DNA of 64,000 nucleotides from Longimicrobium sp. Its GTDB lineage: Bacteria > Gemmatimonadota > Gemmatimonadetes > Longimicrobiales > Longimicrobiaceae. The stretch is from positions 1 to 64,000 of the forward strand of contig NZ_DASVSF010000011.1 of assembly GCF_036388275.1 (NCBI RefSeq). The letters run 5' to 3'. Position numbers and translations under genes: made by a program. Within the stretch, counting starts at the first letter, position 1. Each line of letters starts with the position of its first letter. The notes under the pieces are model-generated. The model was not told where the DNA came from, searched no databases, and was given only the letters and a program-made list of their open reading frames with translations. Shown here piece after piece: positions 35,476-43,089 of this stretch.

Positions 35476-37755
35476 ATGCGCCAGGTGGCGGATTCTCGCC
35501 CTGTATTCTATCTAAGCGGTGTGCACAGCGGCCCCAATCCCTCGCCGGGGCTGGGCGTGGCCCGGTCCCTTCGCCAGGCGTATCCGCACGCCCGGCTGGT
35601 GGGCGTGGACTATTCCATCGAAAGCTCCGGCCTTCACAGCGACGTCTTCGACGACGTGTGGGTGCAGCGCCCGTGGAAGGAGCTTCGGCTTCCCGTCTAC
35701 CAAGCCGCCATCCAGGAAAAGCTCGACGGTGGCGCATACTGGTTCCCGGGCCAGGACCTGGAGGTGCAGTGGCTGGCGGAAAACCTCTCCGACCGTAGCC
35801 GCGCGTTCATCCCGCCGCCCGAAGCACTCTCCCGCGTGGCCAAGCCTAGCATCAGCGCCGCCGGGAAGCTTCCGCTCAGCATTCCCGACTTCGTCCTGGC
35901 CGACCGCTCGGACTGGGACCTTCACGCCTTTTGCCGAGAGCACGGCTGGCGCGTGTGGGTGAAGGGGCCCAACTACGAGGCGGTGCGTGCGCGCGACTGG
36001 CCCTCGTTCCGCTATGCGCGGGCGTCACTTTCCGACATCTGGGGGACGGAGCAGCTCTTCGTGCAGCGGCACGTGCTGGGCAACGAGGAATCCGTGGCCC
36101 TCTGCGCCTACCAGGGCGAGCTGCTGGACTGCGTGCACCTGAGCAAGCACTCGCAGACGCACGAGGGAAAGACGTGGGCGGGCAAGGTGTCGGAGCCGGA
36201 TCCCGCCTTCGTGGAGCCGCTTCGCGAGGTGATCGCCGACCTTGGATGGACGGGTGGCGCCGAGCTGGAGTTCGTCCGCGCGCCGGACGGCACCCTGCAC
36301 CTGATCGACTGGAACCCGCGCTTTCCCGCGTGGATCCACGCCGCCAGCTTCGCGGGCCACAACCTTCCCGCCCGGCTGGCCGAAGCGGCCGGAGTGGGAA
36401 CGCCGGTGGCGGGCACCTTCCAGGGGCGGCAGTTCACCCGCGTGGTCATCGAGGTGCCGGTCCGGCTTACCCATCCGCTTCCCGCCGTGCGCGCAGCCGT
36501 GGACGAGTGGAGCGTGGGGTCCAAGCATCCCTCCGGCATGCCCGACCTGGCGCGCCGCCTGGGTGAGAGTGAAGACGGGAAGGATGCGAAGAAGGGCGTG
36601 CGCTCCCCCGCCCCGGCCATCGCCGCCGCGCTGCTGCGGGACCTGGGCGAAGGGGCCAGCGACTCGATGGAAACGCCGCGGCGCGTTCTTCTGCCGCGGA
36701 CCGCGCGCGCGAGGTTCGCCGCCATCGAGCAGGCAGTGGAAGACGCCCCCGCGTCGGGCCCGGCCCTCGGGTTCGGCTACAGCGTCAAGACCAATCCGCA
36801 TCCCACGCTGATGGCGCTGGGCAAGGCCGCGGGAATGTACGGCGAGGTGATCAGCCGTGCGGAGATGGTGCGGGCGCTGGAGGCGGGCTTTCCACCGGAG
36901 CGCATCATCATCAACGGCCCCGCCCAGCAGTGGCCCGAGATTCCACTGCCGGAAGAGGGCGTGATGGCCGCCTTCGCCGATTCGCCGCAGGCGCTCGGGC
37001 GGTGGCTGTGCGAGGGTGTGCCGCGCGCCCGCTACGTGGGGCTGCGGCTGCGGCCGGTGACCATCGACTCGCGGTTCGGCAGCGGCCTGGCCAGCCCCAA
37101 GCGCTTCGGCGAGATCCTCAAGCTCCTCCGCTCACTCCCCGTGGAGCAGGAGATCGGACTTCACTTCCACTTCGCCAGTGACGTGCTGGGGCCCTCGCGC
37201 TGGCGGGAGCTGTACACCGGTGTCGTCCACTGGGCCGCAGCCATCCAGGAGGGCGTGGGACGGCCGGTGAAGTGCCTGGACGTGGGCGGTGGCTGGTTTC
37301 CGGACGACCTGGACCGCGAGATGCTGCCGCGCCTGAACGAGCTGATGGCGGCCGCGGCGGTGCGGATGCCGGAACTGGCGCACTTCTTCGTGGAGCCGGG
37401 CAAGGCCATCTCGCAGCCCACGATGGCGCTCGTCACGACGGTGCTGGAGGTGCGCCGCGACAAGGACGGCAACACCGAGGCGGTGGTGGACGCCGCCATC
37501 TCCGACCTGCCGATGGCACCCTTCTATCCCCATCGCATCTACACCCCGTCGGGGGGCGGATGGGAAGCGCTGGGCGGCGGGCGCGACCGGGTGCTGGGCC
37601 GCATCTGCATGGAAACCGACATCCTGGCCAGCGACCTGGCGCTGCCGCCCACGCTGCGGCCGGGAAGCCGGCTGGTGATCGGCGACGCGGGCGCGTACGA
37701 CGCCAGCATGGCCTACAACTTTGGACGGGGAGTGCTAGCCGATGCAAGCTGCTGA
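35476..37755 (+). CDS. ATP-grasp / PLP-dependent decarboxylase fusion
   Basis: A 759-residue two-domain enzyme. Residues 1-330 form an ATP-grasp ligase: a pre-ATP-grasp strand set (FYLSGVHSGPNPSPGLGVAR), a VWVKGPNYEAV nucleotide-binding strand, then LEFVRAPDGTLHLIDWNPRF with metal-binding Glu/Asp/Asn. Residues about 395-755 are a fold-type III decarboxylase like LysA: FGYSVKTNPHP with the PLP Lys at 438, HFHFAS near 560, CLDVGGGW near 600, EPGKAI near 645 and ICMETD with the active-site Cys at 711. A poorly conserved linker joins them. One chain could ligate an amino acid and decarboxylate it or its product. An AT-rich box at 35394-35406 may be the promoter. Substrates unknown; I know of no characterised enzyme with this order. 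Confidence 0.85.
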   Translation: MRQVADSRPVFYLSGVHSGPNPSPGLGVARSLRQAYPHARLVGVDYSIESSGLHSDVFDDVWVQRPWKELRLPVYQAAIQEKLDGGAYWFPGQDLEVQWLAENLSDRSRAFIPPPEALSRVAKPSISAAGKLPLSIPDFVLADRSDWDLHAFCREHGWRVWVKGPNYEAVRARDWPSFRYARASLSDIWGTEQLFVQRHVLGNEESVALCAYQGELLDCVHLSKHSQTHEGKTWAGKVSEPDPAFVEPLREVIADLGWTGGAELEFVRAPDGTLHLIDWNPRFPAWIHAASFAGHNLPARLAEAAGVGTPVAGTFQGRQFTRVVIEVPVRLTHPLPAVRAAVDEWSVGSKHPSGMPDLARRLGESEDGKDAKKGVRSPAPAIAAALLRDLGEGASDSMETPRRVLLPRTARARFAAIEQAVEDAPASGPALGFGYSVKTNPHPTLMALGKAAGMYGEVISRAEMVRALEAGFPPERIIINGPAQQWPEIPLPEEGVMAAFADSPQALGRWLCEGVPRARYVGLRLRPVTIDSRFGSGLASPKRFGEILKLLRSLPVEQEIGLHFHFASDVLGPSRWRELYTGVVHWAAAIQEGVGRPVKCLDVGGGWFPDDLDREMLPRLNELMAAAAVRMPELAHFFVEPGKAISQPTMALVTTVLEVRRDKDGNTEAVVDAAISDLPMAPFYPHRIYTPSGGGWEALGGGRDRVLGRICMETDILASDLALPPTLRPGSRLVIGDAGAYDASMAYNFGRGVLADASC

Positions 37756-38386
37756 CTGGGCGCCCTGGGCGCACTCCGTTCCCTCGACGCTGGACCACCA
37801 CGGCAAGGAATGCTGCGCCACGGCGCGCGCCTGGTTCCTGGCGATGGATGCGTCCATGTGGCAGGGCCAGGGCGGGCCCGCGTGGATCTCCCGGAAGTTC
37901 CCCTGGGGGCCCAGCCGCTGGCCACTGTTCTGGTGCGAGGCGATGGAGGAAGAGGAGCTGGACTGCGGTGCCCACGCGGCGCTGAGCATCGAGGCCTTCC
38001 ACGCCCGGGGCGTGCGGGTGCTTCCCGTGCAGATGGTGCAGCGGCAGGAGGAGCACCACATGGCGCACTGGCACGAGCGCTGGTCCGACGGGGGCGGGTC
38101 GCCCTCGTGGGCACAGGGCGCCGCGGGCTACCACGAGTCGTGCGCGGTGATCGACGGCCACGGCCGCGCCGAGGTGTGGGACCCCACGGTGACCTCGTTC
38201 CTCACGCCGGACCAGGTGCAGGGCGTGCGCAGCATCGCCGCCATCCGCATCGGCGGTCCGCTGCCCTCCGACGAGGTGGTGATGTGGCGGGGCGTCCCCG
38301 TTCCCGTCGGCCAGTGGGTCACGCCCCCGGCGGACCCGGACTCCGCGCATCGGCCCGTGGGGGCGGCCACGGAATCGTCCGCCTGA
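37742..38386 (+). CDS. Putative Cys-His-Asp hydrolase, partner of the fusion enzyme
   Basis: A 214-residue soluble protein that overlaps the preceding gene by 14 bases. It contains LDCGAHAALSIEAF near residues 74-87, YHESCAVIDGHG near 129-140 and EVWDPTVTSF near 143-152. This Cys, His, Asp order and spacing resemble papain- or transglutaminase-like folds, with CGxHA as the nucleophile helix, but the assignment rests on pattern only. It is rich in Trp and His (EEHHMAHWHERW). If correct, it may transfer or hydrolyse an amide made by the ATP-grasp domain. No family name can be given. Confidence 0.7.
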   Translation: MQAADWAPWAHSVPSTLDHHGKECCATARAWFLAMDASMWQGQGGPAWISRKFPWGPSRWPLFWCEAMEEEELDCGAHAALSIEAFHARGVRVLPVQMVQRQEEHHMAHWHERWSDGGGSPSWAQGAAGYHESCAVIDGHGRAEVWDPTVTSFLTPDQVQGVRSIAAIRIGGPLPSDEVVMWRGVPVPVGQWVTPPADPDSAHRPVGAATESSA

Positions 38387-38401
38387 CGCAGAACCACGCA
38401 C

Positions 38402-38439
38402 AAAAAGAGCACCGCCGGGCGATGTGCCCGGCGGTGCTC
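38402..38439 (-). terminator. Intrinsic terminator of the minus-strand mini-transcript
   Basis: A perfect 14-bp stem (38407-38420 with 38426-38439, five-base loop) is followed on the minus strand by TTTTTG. On the plus strand no T-run follows, so it terminates leftward transcription best. It ends the unit that begins at the promoter 38713-38741. Confidence 0.8.
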
Positions 38440-38516
38440 AAGGTTCCGCTGCTTCCCGACGCGATGCCGCAGGGGCACCCGCCAAACGCGGAGAGTGTTT
38501 CGCCTCTGGAATCGGC

Positions 38517-38579
38517 TCAGGCGCCGATGCGGCGATCGCTTGCCCGTGTCGAGATGCGAGCAGGAGTCGTACTGGCCAA
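38517..38579 (-). CDS. Candidate 20-aa peptide with an optimal ribosome site
   Basis: A TTG codon lies seven bases after GAAGGAGG, within AAGGAGGTGATCT, an almost complete complement of the 16S rRNA tail. The frame encodes MASTTPARISTRASDRRIGA (reading TTG as Met) and stops with TGA. The peptide is rich in Ser, Thr and Arg, with no Cys. It could be a modified-peptide precursor, a regulatory peptide or a chance frame within a non-coding RNA. The promoter and terminator around it make transcription likely; translation is inferred only from the ribosome site. Confidence 0.4.
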   Translation of the reverse strand: MASTTPARISTRASDRRIGA

Positions 38580-38583
38580 GAGA

Positions 38584-38616
38584 TCACCTCCTTCGTTCAG
38601 GTTGCACATAGGGCAT
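38584..38616 (-). CDS. Candidate 10-aa leader frame overlapping the ribosome site
   Basis: ATG at 38616 opens MPYVQPERRR and stops at a TGA four bases before the TTG start of the 20-aa frame. Its last codons (CGA AGG AGG TGA) are the ribosome site of that frame, an arrangement suited to translational coupling. There is no clear ribosome site for this ATG itself, so it is a weak call. Confidence 0.25.
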   Translation of the reverse strand: MPYVQPERRR

Positions 38617-38712
38617 GGACACGGTGGAGCCTCGGCTCCCGTGGTCCGCGGCGCAATCCTCGTCGGATCGCCCCGGCGTCCCTGCACCGCCTTCAAGCGG
38701 CGGCGTGCAAAT

Positions 38713-38741
38713 AAGATAGAAACGTTTTTCTAGACGCGCAA
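38713..38741 (-). promoter_or_regulatory. Sigma-70-like promoter of the mini-transcript
   Basis: On the minus strand TTGCGC (38741-38736) and TATCTT (38718-38713) are 17 bases apart, in one of the few AT-rich patches of the window. Transcription would start near 38706 and run about 305 bases to the terminator at 38402. The rest of the gap 38387-38856 contains only this unit and the upstream region of the gene at 38857. Confidence 0.6.
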
Positions 38742-38856
38742 GTCCCCTTTTTCGAAAAGATTTCCTTGCGCGCGGAGTGCTCGCCGCGGATGTTTGGGTA
38801 CGCCGATCCGCGATGCCGCCGTCGCGTTCCCCGCCCACGGACGATCCGCTCTTCCC

Positions 38857-39867
38857 ATGACCCTGCTCCGCCATGCCTGCGTGGCCGCGCTCCTGCTGGC
38901 CGCGCCCCTTTCCGCCCAGGACGGCAAGGCCCCCGAGTGCCGCCACGGCCCCGCGGACGATGAGGGGATCGTCATCACGGGGTCCCATGCCGCGCACCCC
39001 ACTCGCCTGGCGAACGTGGTGGACAGCGTCCTGGAGCAGGGCGGATACACGGTGCTCCGCTCTCCCCCCGGCGAGGGGCGGTGGCAGATCGCGCCGCGCT
39101 TCACCTGGACGGCAGGTGAAAAGGAGATCGCGGACGAGGGCGATGAGCACCCCGGCGTAAGCCTCTTCATTTCGTCGCAGGTGCGGGGCGATTCCACCCG
39201 GCTGGAGGTGGGTGCCAGGGTTCTCTGCCAGATGGAGGGAGCCGGCGCGAAGGCCGACGAGTTGACGGCCCTCGAAGCCATGGCCGCGATCATGGTCGAG
39301 TCGGCGATCACCGAGCAGCTGGACACGCTGCGCGCGCGGGGCGTGGCCCTGGACCAGCCCGTGGAGCGGCCGATCAGGGCGATGGGGGTTCCCGACGCGC
39401 TGGGCGCGTTCGCCTTCCAGGAACGCCACGACTTTCCCGACCCCCGCATGGGCACCAGTCTTCGGTACGCGTTGCCGGACGGGATGCGCGTGGACGTTTA
39501 CGTATACCCCGGCCCGGCCGCCGACTCGTCGTGCCCGCGGTCGTGCGCGGAGCAGCAGGCGCAGTCGGAAACGCTTGAGTTCGCCGCACACCTTCCCGAG
39601 CTGGTGCGCCGCGGCCACTATCGCCAGGCGTCGGTGGCGAGCGACGAGGCCGTCCAGCCGCCCGCGGGCGCCGCCTGGCGCGCCGGCCGGCACCTGGTGG
39701 CCAACGTGGACGTGCAGGGCGAGCAGCGCGAATCGCACTTCTACCTGTTCCTGTTCCCGGGATACGAGGTGAAGGTGCGGGCGACCTATGCGCCTTCCCC
39801 CGAGCGGCGCCAGGCGGTAGAGGCGCTGGTGGCGGACGCGCTGGTGAAGTTCGCTCCGCAACCGTAG
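38857..39867 (+). CDS. Secreted protein, unknown
   Basis: A 336-residue protein with a signal peptide (LLRHACVAALLLAAPLSAQ). The mature chain has two similar-looking halves each holding a beta-rich segment and acidic helices, and a pair of close Cys (SSCPRSCAEQQ) near 227-232. No domain recognised. The ATG at 38857 was chosen for the signal peptide. It ends eight bases before the histidine kinase gene, so the two are probably co-transcribed; a ligand-binding or sensor-accessory role is possible but unproven. Confidence 0.7.
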   Translation: MTLLRHACVAALLLAAPLSAQDGKAPECRHGPADDEGIVITGSHAAHPTRLANVVDSVLEQGGYTVLRSPPGEGRWQIAPRFTWTAGEKEIADEGDEHPGVSLFISSQVRGDSTRLEVGARVLCQMEGAGAKADELTALEAMAAIMVESAITEQLDTLRARGVALDQPVERPIRAMGVPDALGAFAFQERHDFPDPRMGTSLRYALPDGMRVDVYVYPGPAADSSCPRSCAEQQAQSETLEFAAHLPELVRRGHYRQASVASDEAVQPPAGAAWRAGRHLVANVDVQGEQRESHFYLFLFPGYEVKVRATYAPSPERRQAVEALVADALVKFAPQP

Positions 39868-39875
39868 CCGCCCGG

Positions 39876-40973
39876 ATGCCCGATCATCCCGAGGGCCCGC
39901 CCCCCGCCCGCCCGCCGCGGCCTCTGCCGGGGTTCGTGCGGGCGCTGCTGCGTGTGCCGCTGTTCTACAAGATCCTCATCGCCAACGCGGCCGTCGTGCT
40001 GGTGGGCACCATGTTCGGCAGCATGCTCACGGCGTGGTTCGTCCGCAGCTATCCCGAGGCCTCCATCCTGGACGTCGCGGGGCCGCTGGCCGCGGGCGGC
40101 ATCCTGGCCACGGTGCTGGTGAACGCGGTGATCCTGAAGCTGGCCCTGCAGCCGCTGGACGCGCTGGAGCGCACGGCGGCGCGGGTACGGCGGGGCGACC
40201 TGGACGCCCGTGTGCCCCTGTCCCCCGTCGCCGACCGCGAGCTGGACCGGCTGACGCGCACGTTCAACGGCATGCTCGACGCGGCCGCCGTGTACCGGAC
40301 GCGGGTGCGCGAGGTGGCGTCGCAGGCCCTGAACGCCGCGGAAGAGGAGCGGAAGCGCATTTCGCGCGAGCTTCACGACGAAACGGCGCAGCTGCTGGCG
40401 GCGCTGCTCATCCGCATCCGCGTGGTGAAGGGCGCGGGCGATCCGCAGGCGGTGGGCGCCCTGCTCGAGGACATGCGCCGGGAGATCGGGCAGGCGCTGG
40501 AAGGGGTCCGGCGGTTCGCGCGCGGCCTGCGCCCGCCCGCTCTAGACGAGTTGGGGCTGGTGCCGGCGATCGAATCGCACCTGCGATCGCTGCGCGAGAT
40601 CAGCGAGATGGAGCTGGCGCTCGCCGCGGATCCGTCGGTGGACGAAGACCTTTCCGCCGAGGCGGGGCTGGCCGTCTACCGCATCGTGCAGGAGTCGCTT
40701 TCCAACGTGCTGCGCCACTCCGGCGCCACCCGCGCCTCCATTCGCCTGGATCGGGAGGGCGCACGGCTGGTCGTGTGTGTGGAAGACGATGGGCGCGGGT
40801 TTTCGGTGCCCAGCGTCACCGCGGCCGGGCGGGGACTGGGGCTGTTCGGGATGGGGGAGCGGGCGGCGTACCTGGGCGGCCGCGTCGACGTGCAGAGCGA
40901 GCCCGGCGCCGGCACCCGCGTCCGCGCCGAAATCCCCATCGCGCCCGAAAGCATGGAGGACGACGAGGACTGA
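39876..40973 (+). CDS. NarX/DesK-type sensor histidine kinase
   Basis: A 365-residue membrane kinase. Two transmembrane helices (about 29-50 and 64-90) frame a very short external loop; a HAMP domain follows (LALQPLDALERTAARVRRGD), then the HisKA_3 dimerisation helix EEERKRISRELHDETAQLLA with the phospho-accepting His167, and an HATPase with VYRIVQESLSNVLRHSGA (N box), DDGRGF and GLGLFGMGERAAYLGG. This subclass signals to NarL-type regulators. None is encoded next to it; downstream lies a repeat field and a divergent exporter. The tiny sensory loop suggests it senses within the membrane or through the upstream secreted protein. Confidence 0.92.
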   Translation: MPDHPEGPPPARPPRPLPGFVRALLRVPLFYKILIANAAVVLVGTMFGSMLTAWFVRSYPEASILDVAGPLAAGGILATVLVNAVILKLALQPLDALERTAARVRRGDLDARVPLSPVADRELDRLTRTFNGMLDAAAVYRTRVREVASQALNAAEEERKRISRELHDETAQLLAALLIRIRVVKGAGDPQAVGALLEDMRREIGQALEGVRRFARGLRPPALDELGLVPAIESHLRSLREISEMELALAADPSVDEDLSAEAGLAVYRIVQESLSNVLRHSGATRASIRLDREGARLVVCVEDDGRGFSVPSVTAAGRGLGLFGMGERAAYLGGRVDVQSEPGAGTRVRAEIPIAPESMEDDED

Positions 40974-41015
40974 CGGCTTCATTGTCCACTGATCAAATTC
41001 CGGCCGCGCAAAAGG

Positions 41016-41180
41016 CCCTGTCATCCTGGGGCTCAAGCGCACAAAAACCATCGGTAGCGCAAAGGCCTGTCATCCTGGGGCCCAGGCGCCACAAAACTCA
41101 CCGGCAGCGCCAAGGCCCTGTCATCCTGAGGCCCAAGCGCACAAAACTCACCCGCAGCACATCCTTCGCGGGCCGAAGGA
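41016..41180. repeat. Tandem R3 elements
   Basis: Three successive copies of the GTCATCCTG...AAGCGCACAAAACTCA segment begin at 41020, 41069 and 41120 (period about 50 bases), and the last is completed by GCGGGCCGAAGGATCTACT near 41168-41186. The gap 40974-41575 contains these, an R1 hairpin at 41317-41363 and an R2 hairpin at 41459-41513, and no gene. Confidence 0.75.
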
Positions 41181-41316
41181 TCTACTCCGCGCCACCTCCA
41201 AACCTGGGCGCGACAGCGGCACGAAAGCCCTGAATCGTGACTTCTTCAGGCAGCAGGCGAGCGAGAACCCGGAGAACTTCGAACCGGATTCAGCTGGTTG
41301 TGGCGCGTGCCCCTGG

Positions 41317-41363
41317 CGCCCCCCATCCCCAGCCCTTCCCCCGCAAACTGCGCGGGGGAAGGG
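41317..41363. repeat. Palindromic repeat R1
   Basis: Same sequence as the elements at 14929 and 25156: CCCATCCCCAGCCCTTCCCC, then CGCAAACTGCG and a GGGGGAAGGG arm. Confidence 0.75.
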
Positions 41364-41458
41364 AGTCAATGTGGTGCGTCTCTCACGTGCCGATGCTTGG
41401 GCGGGCTGTCATACAGGCTGGAGGGCGCTTCGAGAACGGCCATGCATGCCTCGGCTGG

Positions 41459-41513
41459 CCCCTCCCCCGGCCCCTCCCCGCACGCTGCGCATGCGGAGAG
41501 GGGAGAATTCGAT
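41459..41513. repeat. Hairpin repeat R2
   Basis: Copy of the element at 30142: CCTCCCCGCACG, a GCTGCGCATGC centre and GGAGAGGGGAGAATTCGATC. Confidence 0.7.
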
Positions 41514-41575
41514 CACGCGTTGAAAGCCTGCAGTGTGCGGGCTGGGTAGCTGAACCGGGCGGGCGCCCGTCGTGG

Positions 41576-42544
41576 TCAGGGTGCCGGGGTGGGACGCCGT
41601 CGCGGTGTGAGCGCCAGGGTGCTCGCGATGATCACCAGGGAACCGATGATGGTGCCGGCGTCGGGGATCTCGGCGAAGAAGAGGACGCCCCAGAGCGCCG
41701 CGAAGACGATCTGCAGGTAGGCCGTGGCCGTTGCGGTGCCGGCCCGCTCCAGCCGCAGCCCGTGCGTAATCGCAATCTGCCCCAGTTGCGTGCTCACCCC
41801 GATGCCCAGCAGCACGAGCCACTGCATGGGTGTGGGCCAGATCCAGTCCTGCAGGGCGACGGGGATGGAGCCGACGATGGAGACCAGCGAGAAGTAGCCG
41901 ACGATGACGGCCGGGTGTTCCGTCGCTCCCAGCTTGCGCACCGTGATGTACGCCGTCGCGCTGCACATCGCCCCGAGCAGGCCGATGACGACCGACATCG
42001 GTGGCAGCGCGTGCGGCGACCCGCTGAACAGGAACGACGGCTGGGTGACCAGCAGCACGCCCACGATGCTCGCCAGCACCGAAAGCACTTCCCGCCGCCG
42101 AAGCTTCTCCCCCAGCAGCGGCACCGCCAACAGTCCCGCGTACACGGGGTTCGTGTACTGGATGACGGTCGCATCGGCGATGGGCAGGTTCGTCAGCGTG
42201 TGGTAGAAGCACGAGAGCGCCAGGAACCCGGCGATCCCGCGAAACACCAGCATTTTTCGCTGGGTTCCCCACGGCGACACGCGCGCGCGGCGGACGGCCC
42301 AGGCGCTCAGAGTCGCGGTGACGATGGACCGGGCCAGCACCAGTTCCTGGCTCGGCAGGTCTTTGCCGGCGTGCTTCACCAGCAGGCTCATCACGCTGAA
42401 GAAGAACGCGCCCGCCGCCATGTAGCGCATCCCCGGCGTCAGCCATCGAACGCGAGCGTTGGGCTGGCCGGTGTGGACGGGCGCGATGCCGCCCTCCAGC
42501 TCAGGCGTGGCCTCGACGGCGTCGGCGTCGTGGCGCTCAGGCAT
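41576..42544 (-). CDS. EamA/DMT-family transporter
   Basis: A 322-residue inner-membrane permease with ten predicted helices in two EamA repeats (about 42-175 and 185-312). Diagnostic stretches are ADATVIQYTNPVYAGLLAVP in the first repeat and AYLQIVFAALWGVLFFAEIP in the second. A 40-residue polar N-terminal extension precedes helix one, so the true start may be an in-frame codon further in. DMT members export amino acids, nucleotides or other metabolites; substrate unknown. Confidence 0.9.
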   Translation of the reverse strand: MPERHDADAVEATPELEGGIAPVHTGQPNARVRWLTPGMRYMAAGAFFFSVMSLLVKHAGKDLPSQELVLARSIVTATLSAWAVRRARVSPWGTQRKMLVFRGIAGFLALSCFYHTLTNLPIADATVIQYTNPVYAGLLAVPLLGEKLRRREVLSVLASIVGVLLVTQPSFLFSGSPHALPPMSVVIGLLGAMCSATAYITVRKLGATEHPAVIVGYFSLVSIVGSIPVALQDWIWPTPMQWLVLLGIGVSTQLGQIAITHGLRLERAGTATATAYLQIVFAALWGVLFFAEIPDAGTIIGSLVIIASTLALTPRRRPTPAP

Positions 42545-43089
42545 TGGGTGATGGCACTGCGTTCGGCACGGGCTCGGCGATCAGGTGGACCTTTGGCGCG
42601 CCCAAGATATCGCCTCACGCCGACAAGGACGAGGCGCAGCAGAACCGGACGGCGTTGCGCCGGCTCCGCTGGGGCCCTCACCCGTCCTGGCTTATGCTCG
42701 TCCACCCTCTCCCACGAACAGCGTGGGAGAGGGGATACACACCAGAGTTGAGTGCCCGAGGCCCGGCCGAAGCGCGGTTCAGGTCTCCCCCTCCCCTGCG
42801 AAGCGGGGGCAGGGGGCCCGGGGGGAGGGGGCTCCCGGGGCATGCGACGAACCGGGTCGAACCCCAATCGAAGTTCCCCTCTCTCCCGCGCTGTTTGCGG
42901 GGGAGAGGCCGGGAGAGGGGCTGCCGAGGCATGCGACCAGCCAGTCGAATCCCAACCGAAGTTTCGGTTTTACTCACGCACTCCCGCACTCCCGCACTCC
43001 CGCACTCCCGCACTCCCGCACTCCCGCACTCCCGCACTCCCGCACTCCCGCACTAACGCACTCCCGCACTAACGCACTCCCGCACTCCC
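42545..43089. repeat. Composite repeats with an 8-bp minisatellite (R5)
   Basis: No gene. Hairpins lie at 42700-42735 and 42886-42920; a G-rich stretch near 42786-42850 matches the region next to clpB. From 42974 to 43089 the unit CACTCCCG is repeated more than ten times, with CACTAACG variants near the end. The array stops at the 3' end of the next minus-strand gene. Confidence 0.85.

Noticed and set aside
38584..39861. Long minus-strand reading frame of about 425 codons opposite the secreted protein and mini-transcript
   Set aside because: It is antisense to a gene with a clear signal peptide, has shadow-type Arg/His/Val-rich composition and no ribosome site; only its last ten codons coincide with the leader-like frame.
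42974..43089. Possible CRISPR array
   Set aside because: The period is 8 bp with no spacers and no cas genes nearby; it is a minisatellite.
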